Source: an uncultured Austwickia sp. (GTDB lineage Bacteria > Actinomycetota > Actinomycetes > Actinomycetales > Dermatophilaceae). Taken from it: DNA of 9,679 nucleotides. The position numbers were made by a program, and so were the translations under genes. Positions 1 to 6,567 of the stretch are shown one piece after another (the stretch's first letter is position 1; every line of letters begins with the position of its first letter). The stretch is from positions 1 to 9,679 of the forward strand of contig CAKUSI010000131.1 of NCBI GenBank assembly GCA_934678955.1, given 5' to 3'. The notes beneath the pieces were generated by a model. The model was not told the origin of the DNA. It did no database searches and worked only from the letters and a program-made list of their open reading frames with translations.

Positions 1-45
1 ACATCGGCGGTGTTCACACCGATCCCCTCCCTGGATTCCCCCTGC

Positions 46-70
46 AGGCCGACGGCCTTTCCGTCGGCCT
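46..70. terminator. GC-rich hairpin downstream of the flippase gene
   Basis: A perfect 10-bp inverted repeat, AGGCCGACGG (46-55) and CCGTCGGCCT (61-70), encloses a 5-nt loop. It lies about 65 bp beyond the stop of the flippase gene. There is no T-rich tail on either strand, so it is not a canonical intrinsic terminator. GC-rich stems without a U-tract are common at actinobacterial gene ends, and this one probably ends or stabilises the glycan operon transcript. A gene beyond the left edge could share it. Confidence 0.5.
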
Positions 71-134
71 CGCTGCCGCCGCACGAAGAGCGCGCCCGCG
101 GACCCCTCCGCTGCCCTCCCGTGCGGCTTCCCCC

Positions 135-1487
135 TCAGCTCTGGCGCACCACCTCCGAGGCGGCGGTGCCACTCGGCCCGGCGCGCCCTGGCTGCGGGTC
201 GGCCGGCACGGCCACCCGCAACGGGCCGGCGCGCAGAAGCATGACCCCGGCATAGAGGGCCTCGAGGGCCATCGCTACCAGCCAGCCAGTGAGCGCGCCG
301 AGCAGACCGTGCGACCAGGCGCCGAACAACGTGAATCCCACCTCTGCGATCCCCCCCGCGATCACGTAGGCCAGCAGCGAGTCCAGCCGCCGCTCGATCC
401 GGCGGCGCGCGATGAACTGGTCCTTGAAGACCAGCAACGGGCCCGCGAGAGCCATCACGCGCAAAACGTCCGTCCCGGATTCCACATAGCTGGTCCCGAA
501 GAACCACAGAATCACGGGAGCGAGCGCGACTACCCCCACACAAATGATAAGGCTCGTCCCCAAAGATAGCCAGAAGACTCTGCTCAAATACTGCTCGTCG
601 ACGTCGGAATTCCCAGAGGCCCTAGCAAATACGGAAATCGAGACCGCATACGGGATCATGAAGCCGAGCAACGTCGCGAGACGGGCCGTCGTATACAGGG
701 CGTTGTCCTCCGCGCTCACCACGAACGCGATGAGCGGGGGCATCGCCATGCCGGTGACGGTGAGCGCGTAGTTGATTCCCTGGTGGGCCACCGCGGCCCG
801 CCAGAAGCCGCGCACGGTGGCCGACAGCGCGGCGCGAGAGGGCATCCCCTCCCCCGGGATGCGGCGCGCCCCGGCAACCATCGCCATCCCTGCGCCGACG
901 GCGAGGCCGCTCACCCAGGCGCCGAGGGCGACCGTGACGCTCGCGACCGACAGCAGGAACGCGGCCCCGAGGACGGCCAGCTTCCAGACGCTGGCGACGA
1001 GGTTGCGGACCACTTGGGTGCGCGGATCGCCGATCACCAGCATGGCCTGGTCGAAGACGAACGAGACGGCGGTGAGCGCGCAGCCCGCCCCGAACCACCA
1101 CCAGCCGGGCCCTGGCGCGGTCAGGGGTGCCCAGGTGCCGCCCCAGCCGCCCGCCACGGCGCCGAAGGCGAGACCGAGCACGAGGCCGACGACCAGCGAC
1201 GACAGGACCCCCACGGCGAAGAGCGAACGCTGCTCGCCCGGTCGAGCTCCCGGCAACTCGCTGATCAGCAGCGGTCCGAGCCCCATCGCGCCCAACTGGC
1301 CGAGGAGCCCCATCGCGGCGGTGGCGGCGCCGAGCTCCCCCACGGCCGCCGGGGCGAGGCCCTGGGCGCTGAGCATCCAGAACACCACCCCGAGCGCCGA
1401 GGTGACCAGGTTGGACCCGAGGATGGCCGACGCGATGCCGGTCAGGCGCCGGTCGGACAGCAGCGCGCCCACGTGACGACCCAGCAC
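135..1487 (-). CDS. Polysaccharide flippase-like membrane transporter (Wzx/MATE-like)
   Basis: A 450-residue, almost wholly hydrophobic protein with about 12 predicted membrane segments (roughly 17-40, 48-77, 88-112, 127-153, 163-185, 188-207, 236-257, 266-288, 302-325, 342-360, 369-390, 394-418). Short basic loops and a hydrophilic C-tail complete it. Length, layout and the FGTSYVESGTDVLRVMA stretch (330-346) fit lipopolysaccharide/polysaccharide flippases, which move lipid-linked glycans across the cytoplasmic membrane. I chose the GTG at 1487 because GAGGAG (1500-1495) sits 7 nt before it and it follows the upstream stop by 4 bp. The longer frame from 1580 would overlap the upstream gene by about 90 bp and adds a non-hydrophobic stretch. 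Residues about 278-320 use codons unusual for this genome (GTA TTT GCT AGG, TTG AGC AGA). The substrate is unknown; family membership is fairly sure, the exact subfamily is not. Confidence 0.83.
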   Translation of the reverse strand: MLGRHVGALLSDRRLTGIASAILGSNLVTSALGVVFWMLSAQGLAPAAVGELGAATAAMGLLGQLGAMGLGPLLISELPGARPGEQRSLFAVGVLSSLVVGLVLGLAFGAVAGGWGGTWAPLTAPGPGWWWFGAGCALTAVSFVFDQAMLVIGDPRTQVVRNLVASVWKLAVLGAAFLLSVASVTVALGAWVSGLAVGAGMAMVAGARRIPGEGMPSRAALSATVRGFWRAAVAHQGINYALTVTGMAMPPLIAFVVSAEDNALYTTARLATLLGFMIPYAVSISVFARASGNSDVDEQYLSRVFWLSLGTSLIICVGVVALAPVILWFFGTSYVESGTDVLRVMALAGPLLVFKDQFIARRRIERRLDSLLAYVIAGGIAEVGFTLFGAWSHGLLGALTGWLVAMALEALYAGVMLLRAGPLRVAVPADPQPGRAGPSGTAASEVVRQS

Positions 1488-1491
1488 CTGC

Positions 1492-4155
1492 TCACTCCTC
1501 TCCGAGCGACGGAAGGACCCGCTGAACGCCCTCGACGTTGTGCTGATGGGCCGACTGCGCAGCCAGGTCGATGCCGACACCCGCCAGGACGACGCCCAGC
1601 GCGGCCGCCACCGCGATCGCCGTCCAGGCCAGCGGGCTGCCCTGCGTGCTACCCGGCGCTCTCTTCTCGCGGTCGGGCTCGTGGACGGATCTGGCCGGCC
1701 CTGCGGGAGCTTCTCGCGCCGGGTCGAGGGAGCGTCCTCCGGCCGCCTCGCGACCGAGCGTTGCGCTCGCCAACGCGCCCAGGAGCAGCACGATCAGGAT
1801 TCCCGCCCCGAACCACGGGCTCGGCGGCATACCGAGGCCGAGAGCCACCGCTCCAGCGAATGACATCGAAGCCAGGGCCACCGCCAGGGTGCCCGCCAGT
1901 CCAAGCGCCCGGCCCAGGGGCCGCAGACGATGACCCAGCGGCAGGCCTACAAGGACCAGAACCAGGGCCAGGGTCAGGCCAGCCACCAGGTGCGAACGCG
2001 CGTCGACGTCCGCGGCGGTGCCGGTGTAGCCGCTCGTGACCGGCTGGACGCCGAGCCCGGTGGTGTCGTAGATGGCGATCGGACCGTTGCGATAGACCGC
2101 CTGCAGGCCAGGAGTGGTGTCGAACTTCGCCAGCTCGGCGACGGTCAGCTTCTCGTGACCGGCGCCCGCGACGCCCTTGCTGTTTTCTCCCGGATAGACG
2201 TAATTCGCAAGGTGCGGAAGGCTTTCCGACAATCGCGTGTCCACCCAGATGTAATGGATGCTCAGCCCTTGAAGGACCTCGGTCTGACCGATTCCCAGCA
2301 TGTCCGAAAAATAGACGTCGGCAGGCTCAAGAATCTCTCCGGTGGCCGGATCCGGCTCGGGTGACACGACCGGATAGAGGCGTGCCTGCGCCGAGAGCAT
2401 GGTGGCCGGATACCGGTCGGCCACGATGCGCGATCCAGGCGCCAGATTGTGCTCCGCCCAGTCCACGCCGGCACGCGTCCACGCGTCCGCCGAGCGGTAG
2501 TCACCGGTGACGATGTACGGGCCGGGCAGCCGGTTCCAGGACGGGCCCCACCCCAGCAGGGAACCGCCCACCGCAGCGAGCGCGAGGACCGCGGCCATCG
2601 CCGGCACGCCGAATCGCCTCAGGACTGCGCGCTTGCCCCCGGCATCGGTCGACGGTGACGCAACCGACCGACGGCGCTGCACGACCATGAACGCGGCGGC
2701 CGTCGCCAGGGCCAGCGGGATGATGATGAAGTTCGAGGCGCGGTCGCCCATCTCCATCCCGGCCGGGACGATCCGTCCCCCGAGAGCGGCCGGCGACACG
2801 CCGGCCAGGATCGCGACCGCGACGAGCGTCCAGCGCCGACGTCGTACCGCCTCGCGCAGGAGCACCAGGCCGGCCCACAGGGCGAGGGCGACCCACAGCA
2901 CCGCGTACGCGTACAGGACGTACCGCTCGCCCGCCGCGGACGTCGTCCCACCCTCGTCGGCGAAGAACTGGCGCGTCTCTCCGCCGGAGAACGCTCCGGA
3001 CAGCTGGGAGAGCGTCGATCCGAAGATGCCGCTGAGGTATCCCGACACGTTCGAGGACACGTGGGCGCTCCACAGCGCCAGCACACCCGCGCCGAGCGCC
3101 GCGGCCCAACCCCACACGGCCATGCCGGTCAGGGCGGGTCGGATCGCCGTTCGCCTGCGAACGGCCACCAGGGCTCGCACGAGACTCGCCCAGAGCGCCC
3201 ACCCGACCACGGCGAACACGATGGTCGCGCCGGTGAGGTGGTGGGTGAACACCGTGGCGCCCAGGCACAGCATCGCCGCGCCGAACAACAGCCACCGGTG
3301 CTCGCCGGCACGCTGGGCACGGTACAGCAACAGGAAGGCGCACACGCCGAGCGGCAGCGCCATCGACTGGTAGGAGAACTGGCTGTTGAAGACGCTGAAC
3401 TGCGGACTGCACGCGTAGACGAGCACGGCGAGGCCGGCAGCGCGGGAGGACCGCGTGAGCACGAGGCCCAGCCCGAAGATCCCGAGTGCCAGGGCCACGC
3501 GGCAGGCGATCAGCAGGACGGTCAGGGCCGCCACCGGTGACAGATCGGTCAGCCGCGCGAGAAAGGCCGTCGCGGTCTCCATGCCGGGATACCAGCTGGA
3601 CACGGGCAGGAGCGGGTTGGGCGCGAACAGCGGTGCGCCGTTCAGAAGGTCGGTGAGCGTGCGCACGTGCAACTGTTCGTCGAACGCCACGACCCCGAAC
3701 GGATCCATGAGGCGCCAATAGATCGTCGGAAGCACCGCCACGACGACGGCGACCACGACGCGCAGCCAGCGCGCCGTCGAGTGCGCGAGCATCACCGTCG
3801 CGTTGACGGCGAAGGGGACGAACAGGGCCGCCCAATAGAACTGGTCGGCGCCTGCCTGAACATCGCGTCCCATGGCCACGGCGCGACCCATGAGCAGGAT
3901 GCCCAGCCCCGCCGTGAGCATTACCAGCGCGAGGCGGCCGGCGTGCGCCGTCGAACCGGAGTTCTGGCGCCCCGACCCGGCGAGCACGCCGACACGACGG
4001 CCCCGCGCGAGCAGCGCGGGCGACGGGCGGTGGGCTGTCCCGCGCGAGGATGCCTCGCGCGGGACAGCCGGGACAGACTCAGGGGTCCGGTGGAGGGAGA
4101 GGGCCGAGGGGGTGCCGTCCGGAACGCTGTGGGGCGTCACGGTCGGTGCGCTCAC
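1492..4155 (-). CDS. Large GT-C-like integral membrane protein, probable glycosyltransferase
   Basis: An 887-residue protein. It has a Pro/Ser/Arg-rich cytoplasmic N-terminus (1-74), about 12 membrane segments between 75 and 537, a hydrophilic domain (about 540-715), then four more segments (722-740, 748-775, 782-798, 842-865). The first large loop carries an Asp-Glu pair in AFDEQLHVRT (157-166), followed by a WYPGME stretch (188-193). An acidic pair in the first outer loop is typical of GT-C enzymes, which use polyprenyl-phosphate sugars outside the membrane. FNSQFSYQSMALPLG (256-270) and THHLTGAT (304-311) also resemble such membrane proteins. The GTG start overlaps the preceding stop (GTGA), with GGAG (4164-4161) 5 nt upstream. 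Its place between a family-2 glycosyltransferase and a flippase supports a role in surface glycan assembly. A polymerase or a non-enzymatic glycan export protein is also possible. No named family was recognised with certainty. Confidence 0.75.
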   Translation of the reverse strand: MSAPTVTPHSVPDGTPSALSLHRTPESVPAVPREASSRGTAHRPSPALLARGRRVGVLAGSGRQNSGSTAHAGRLALVMLTAGLGILLMGRAVAMGRDVQAGADQFYWAALFVPFAVNATVMLAHSTARWLRVVVAVVVAVLPTIYWRLMDPFGVVAFDEQLHVRTLTDLLNGAPLFAPNPLLPVSSWYPGMETATAFLARLTDLSPVAALTVLLIACRVALALGIFGLGLVLTRSSRAAGLAVLVYACSPQFSVFNSQFSYQSMALPLGVCAFLLLYRAQRAGEHRWLLFGAAMLCLGATVFTHHLTGATIVFAVVGWALWASLVRALVAVRRRTAIRPALTGMAVWGWAAALGAGVLALWSAHVSSNVSGYLSGIFGSTLSQLSGAFSGGETRQFFADEGGTTSAAGERYVLYAYAVLWVALALWAGLVLLREAVRRRRWTLVAVAILAGVSPAALGGRIVPAGMEMGDRASNFIIIPLALATAAAFMVVQRRRSVASPSTDAGGKRAVLRRFGVPAMAAVLALAAVGGSLLGWGPSWNRLPGPYIVTGDYRSADAWTRAGVDWAEHNLAPGSRIVADRYPATMLSAQARLYPVVSPEPDPATGEILEPADVYFSDMLGIGQTEVLQGLSIHYIWVDTRLSESLPHLANYVYPGENSKGVAGAGHEKLTVAELAKFDTTPGLQAVYRNGPIAIYDTTGLGVQPVTSGYTGTAADVDARSHLVAGLTLALVLVLVGLPLGHRLRPLGRALGLAGTLAVALASMSFAGAVALGLGMPPSPWFGAGILIVLLLGALASATLGREAAGGRSLDPAREAPAGPARSVHEPDREKRAPGSTQGSPLAWTAIAVAAALGVVLAGVGIDLAAQSAHQHNVEGVQRVLPSLGEE

Positions 4156-5138
4156 TCCTGCTCCACCGCCCGCTCCACGGCGGAGATCGGCGCAGCGCCG
4201 ACCACGGCCTGGCCGCGAGTCAGCCGACCGCGGCCACCGCCACCGACGGAATAGATCTGCTCACTTCCCTGCGAGGCGTGCGCCGCGCGGGGCTGGTGAC
4301 GACGGCGGTCGACCGCCGACGCCGGCGCCCCTCCATGGACGACCTCCAGGACCGGGCGCCCGCTCCGCGCATGCGACGGCTCGGCCAGGCGCGGGGCCGC
4401 CACGCGCTGCTGCTTCTGCTCGGCCACGATCGTGCGAAGCACGCGGGCTCCGTCCCGGAAGGTGTTGAGGTTGCTGGCTCCGTACATCCGGGGTAGTTCG
4501 ACGCTCGGCACCTCGGCCACCTCGAGCTTCGCGGCGGTGACCCGGCAGGCGAGCAGGGTTTCGATCTCGAACCCGTCGCCCCAGATCTTGGTGTCCGGGG
4601 TGGTCCCTTCGATGATGGTTTCGGGGAGGCGCAGTTCCGGGAGAATGTCACGCCAGAAGGCGTTGTACCCGTAGCACAAGTCCGAGTAACGGGTCCGCAT
4701 CAGCGTATTGGCCAAGCCGTTGAGGGCCCGATTGCCTGCCGAGCGCAGAATGGTCAGGTCCTGCGAACCACCGCCGCGCACATAGCGGCTCCCCTTGGCG
4801 AAGTCCGCACCATCCAGAAGCGCGTCGACGAACGCCGGGATCTCCCGCGGGTCCGCGGAGCAGTCCGCGTCGAACATGACGATGATGTCGCCGGTCGCAG
4901 CTTCGAAACCGCAGGCCAGCGCGTTTCCCTTGCCGCGGCGCGTCTGGGTGACGACAGTGATGCCAGGCATGATCCGCCGGGCCGTGGCCACGGTGTCGTC
5001 GACGCTGCGCCCGTCCACCAGGACCACCTGATGCACCCTGGGCAATTGCGGCAGAATCACTTCAAGATTCCTCGCCTCGTTCAAGACGGGAATGACGATG
5101 GAAACAGTGGCCGTTCGGCCGGAACCCATTGGGCGCAT
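4152..5138 (-). CDS. Family 2 glycosyltransferase (polyprenyl-phosphate sugar synthase-like)
   Basis: A 328-residue protein with a GT-A fold signature of the dolichyl-phosphate mannose synthase-like group. The visible motifs are IPVLNEARNL (16-25), VDGRSVDDT (41-49, nucleotide site), RRGKGNAL (67-74), the metal-binding DAD (90-92) in FDADCSADP, KGSRY (115-119), CYGYNAFWRD (155-164) and a GFEIETLL stretch (189-196). Such enzymes transfer a sugar from a nucleotide donor to polyprenyl phosphate or to a glycan on the cytoplasmic side. There are no C-terminal membrane segments. From about residue 240 the chain becomes a Gln/Arg/Ala/Gly-rich tail of about 85 residues, probably disordered but still GC-rich at third positions, so not a frameshift artefact. 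The ATG at 5138 has GGAGG 7 nt upstream. It is the first gene of the glycan operon and shares 4 bp with the next. The sugar is unknown. Confidence 0.9.
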   Translation of the reverse strand: MRPMGSGRTATVSIVIPVLNEARNLEVILPQLPRVHQVVLVDGRSVDDTVATARRIMPGITVVTQTRRGKGNALACGFEAATGDIIVMFDADCSADPREIPAFVDALLDGADFAKGSRYVRGGGSQDLTILRSAGNRALNGLANTLMRTRYSDLCYGYNAFWRDILPELRLPETIIEGTTPDTKIWGDGFEIETLLACRVTAAKLEVAEVPSVELPRMYGASNLNTFRDGARVLRTIVAEQKQQRVAAPRLAEPSHARSGRPVLEVVHGGAPASAVDRRRHQPRAAHASQGSEQIYSVGGGGRGRLTRGQAVVGAAPISAVERAVEQE

Positions 5139-5550
5139 GCTGAAGCCTCCCCCACTTCTGATATGTCCCCGTCAGGCTGGTTTTCCGGCGCATCGAGCGC
5201 CTCACTCCCCAGTGCCAGCCTGATACTGAACGCTCTCCAACGAGCGTCCTGGTCGACCGTACCACACGACAGAATGCGACGCAGTAGCGTGATTTCGATC
5301 GTGAGACAGCACGATAGCCCCCGGATTCTGAATTCCTTTATCCGGCAAGGAGATCAAGAGAGTTCAATCGCCGCAGGTCCGAATATGTCGAATCCGACCC
5401 TCTCCGCGAAACGTCCGGCCATGGCCGGGTTCGTGATCGCGACGCGTCAACGTGCCTCAGGCCGCTCGTCGCGCCGGGCAGCGCGGTCCAGGGCGGGGAC
5501 GGGGCACCGTGGGGACGAAGCGAGCAGGTGGAAGCAGAGGCGAGTCGCGG
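5139..5550. other. 412-bp gene-free leader/intergenic region of the glycan operon
   Basis: No credible gene is seen here. The part from about 5150 to 5440 is visibly less GC-rich than the genes around it. It contains several inverted repeats: TCAGGCTGG/CCAGCCTGA (5172-5180/5215-5223), ACGCTC/GAGCGT (5230-5235/5242-5247), ATCGTG/CACGAT (5298-5303/5310-5315) and a 14-bp palindrome at 5415-5428. The minus strand has TANNNT hexamers that could be -10 boxes (TACGGT, 5261-5256; TATCGT, 5316-5311), but neither has a good -35 at normal spacing. The promoter of the glycan operon is most likely in this stretch but I cannot place it. Confidence 0.6.
5172..5247 (-). promoter_or_regulatory. Candidate structured leader RNA (three-way junction) of the glycan operon
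   Basis: Read on the minus strand, a hairpin ACGCTC-loop-GAGCGT (5247-5230) is followed by a compact nested fold. P1 pairs TCAGGCTGG (5223-5215) with CCAGCCTGA (5180-5172), 9 perfect pairs. Directly inside it is P2, CACT-GGGG-AGTG (5214-5203). After one A comes P3, GGCGC-TCGAT-GCGCC (5201-5187). A GGAAAA joining strand (5186-5181) closes the junction. The ribosome binding site of the glycosyltransferase gene starts about 20 nt further on. I recognise no known riboswitch. The pairing is seen in the sequence; the regulatory role is inference. Confidence 0.4.
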
Positions 5551-5763
5551 TCAGCGACGGGTCCATCGGCGCGGAAGGGCGCGGACGGCAGCGCTGAGCC
5601 CCGACGCGATCCCGCCCAGCCGCCCGGAGTCGGAACGGAAGCGCGGACAATCGCAGAGCGCGCAATCGGTGCCTGCACGGTAGTGCTGGTGAGCGGACTC
5701 CGGATGCCCGCACATGCACACGCGCGCCTGGTCACCGGACCGCTCCCGCGTTCCGTCCGTCAC
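5551..5763 (-). CDS. Small Cys/His-rich, probably metal-binding protein
   Basis: A 70-residue protein. The core is CMCGH (16-20), two further His residues (25 and 27), then C34, C37 and C39. The pattern is CxCGHx4HxHYRxGxDCxxCxC, followed by a basic, Arg-rich C-terminus. Five Cys and three His so closely spaced suggest a small zinc-binding domain; similar short proteins occur in other actinobacteria as far as I recall, without known function. I prefer the GTG at 5763 because GGAGG (5774-5770) lies 6 nt upstream. An in-frame ATG at 5787 with AGGAG 4 nt upstream would add 8 residues. The gene is on the same strand as obg and the glycan operon, separated from them by 195 bp and 412 bp, so it may be transcribed alone. 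Metal binding is inferred from the motif only. Confidence 0.7.
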   Translation of the reverse strand: MTDGTRERSGDQARVCMCGHPESAHQHYRAGTDCALCDCPRFRSDSGRLGGIASGLSAAVRALPRRWTRR

Positions 5764-5892
5764 GTGGCACCTCCGCGAGCCGGCCATGCATCTCCTGCCG
5801 TGTCACCTCGTCAGCCCGGCGCCCATACGGCGTCGGTTGCGCATGCGGGAGGCAGGTTGAGTCGGCCGCGCGCTCGATGACGTCCGCGGCTC

Positions 5893-5898
5893 ATCCTA
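5893..5898 (-). promoter_or_regulatory. Candidate -10 box for the Cys/His-rich gene
   Basis: On the minus strand TAGGAT (5898-5893) matches the actinobacterial -10 consensus TANNNT. It lies in the gap after the 148-residue gene and about 130 bp before the GTG at 5763. No clear -35 box is seen at 16-19 bp; many actinobacterial promoters depend mainly on the -10. Support is weak. Confidence 0.3.
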
Positions 5899-5958
5899 GC
5901 CGGAGCGCGCCAGCGCCCGGACGACAGTAGGAATCTCGCATCGGGAGAACGGGGCACC

Positions 5959-6405
5959 TCACAGCGCGACGTCGATGCGCCCCGAGCCGCGGCGGTCCAC
6001 GTAGGCGAGGGCCCGTTGCAGGTTCGCCCCCGAGAAGGGGTTCTCCCCCGCCCCGAGCCGCTCGAACAGATCCCGGGTGCGGTAGAGGTAGGCGGGATCG
6101 ACTTCCCGGCCCTCGGCGAGCACGGCCGTGCGGCGGTCCACGGCGATTTGCATGGCGAAGCTGCTGAGGTCCTTCTCGGCCAACGACTGGCCGGGCCAGA
6201 TCGCCTCACCCGTCACTGCCCTGATCAGCGCCCGGTCGTCGTCGGTGAGATGCCCGAGCGCGGTGCGAAAAACGCGCCGCGCATACTCCGCCCGGTCCCC
6301 GTCGAGGAGGCTGTAGCGGTTCGCGGTGGCGGTGGAGGACGCCGAGGCCCCGGACACGGTCGGTACGGGTGGTGGCGGGGCCATCCGGCAGTCGATGACG
6401 TACAC
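5959..6405 (-). CDS. Conserved-looking hypothetical protein, 148 residues
   Basis: I do not recognise the family. The first 30 residues are low-complexity (Pro, Ser, Ala). From residue 31 the chain looks globular and mostly helical: YSLLDGDRAEYARRVFRTAL (31-50), an acidic TDDDRAL stretch (54-60), GEAIWPGQ (66-73), and a helical C-terminus with DLFERLGAGENPF (112-124). There is no signal peptide, membrane segment or Cys cluster. Third codon positions are strongly GC-biased as in the neighbours, which supports a real gene. The GTG at 6405 has a GGGGG stretch 5 nt upstream, a weak ribosome binding site; the ATG at codon 8 is an alternative with none. It follows obg by 162 bp on the same strand, so read-through from obg is possible, though a hairpin lies between them. 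The function is unknown. Confidence 0.65.
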   Translation of the reverse strand: MYVIDCRMAPPPPVPTVSGASASSTATANRYSLLDGDRAEYARRVFRTALGHLTDDDRALIRAVTGEAIWPGQSLAEKDLSSFAMQIAVDRRTAVLAEGREVDPAYLYRTRDLFERLGAGENPFSGANLQRALAYVDRRGSGRIDVAL

Positions 6406-6430
6406 GGCGTCCCCCTATTCGCGCAGCCTG

Positions 6431-6448
6431 CGCGCCCGCGTGGGCGCG
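6431..6448 (-). terminator. Hairpin between obg and the 148-residue gene
   Basis: CGCGCCC (6431-6437) and GGGCGCG (6442-6448) form a perfect 7-bp stem with a 4-nt loop, extendable by two G-T pairs. It sits about 120 bp past the obg stop and 25 bp before the next GTG start. There is no U-rich tail. It may end or attenuate the rplU-rpmA-obg transcript, or be part of the leader of the next gene. Confidence 0.35.
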
Positions 6449-6567
6449 TGAGTCCTGTGGGGGCCTATCGGCCGGGCGAGAGCTGATGTGAGGCCTACCA
6501 GCGGTCGTTGGGGCGGGCGGCGGATACCCGGTGACCGGCGGCGCAGTCCTCGGGGTGCTCGGCGCGC

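Noticed and set aside
1488..1580. Longer start for the flippase
   Set aside because: It would overlap the upstream gene by about 90 bp and add a polar Ser/Arg stretch, while the GTG at 1487 has an excellent ribosome binding site.
783..2039. Long plus-strand open frame opposite the flippase and GT-C-like genes
   Set aside because: Its protein is Arg/Pro/Gly/His-rich without motifs, and it runs antisense to two well-supported genes; GC-rich DNA gives such shadow frames.
2501..3835. Long minus-strand frame of 444 codons inside the GT-C-like gene
   Set aside because: It is Arg-rich and lacks the hydrophobic pattern of the overlapping frame, which has coherent membrane segments; it is a shifted-frame shadow.
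5172..5223. Hammerhead ribozyme or c-di-GMP-I riboswitch
   Set aside because: The three-way shape and GAAA-like strand recall a hammerhead, but the CUGANGA core between the two hairpins is missing, and the conserved c-di-GMP-I bases are not present.
5062..5265. Small minus-strand frame spanning the start of the glycosyltransferase gene
   Set aside because: No motif or good ribosome binding site, and it overlaps both the leader structure and the start of a well-supported gene.
5445..5450. TTGACG as a -35 box on the minus strand
   Set aside because: The hexamer is good but no TANNNT lies 16-19 bp downstream; the sequence there is GC-rich palindrome.
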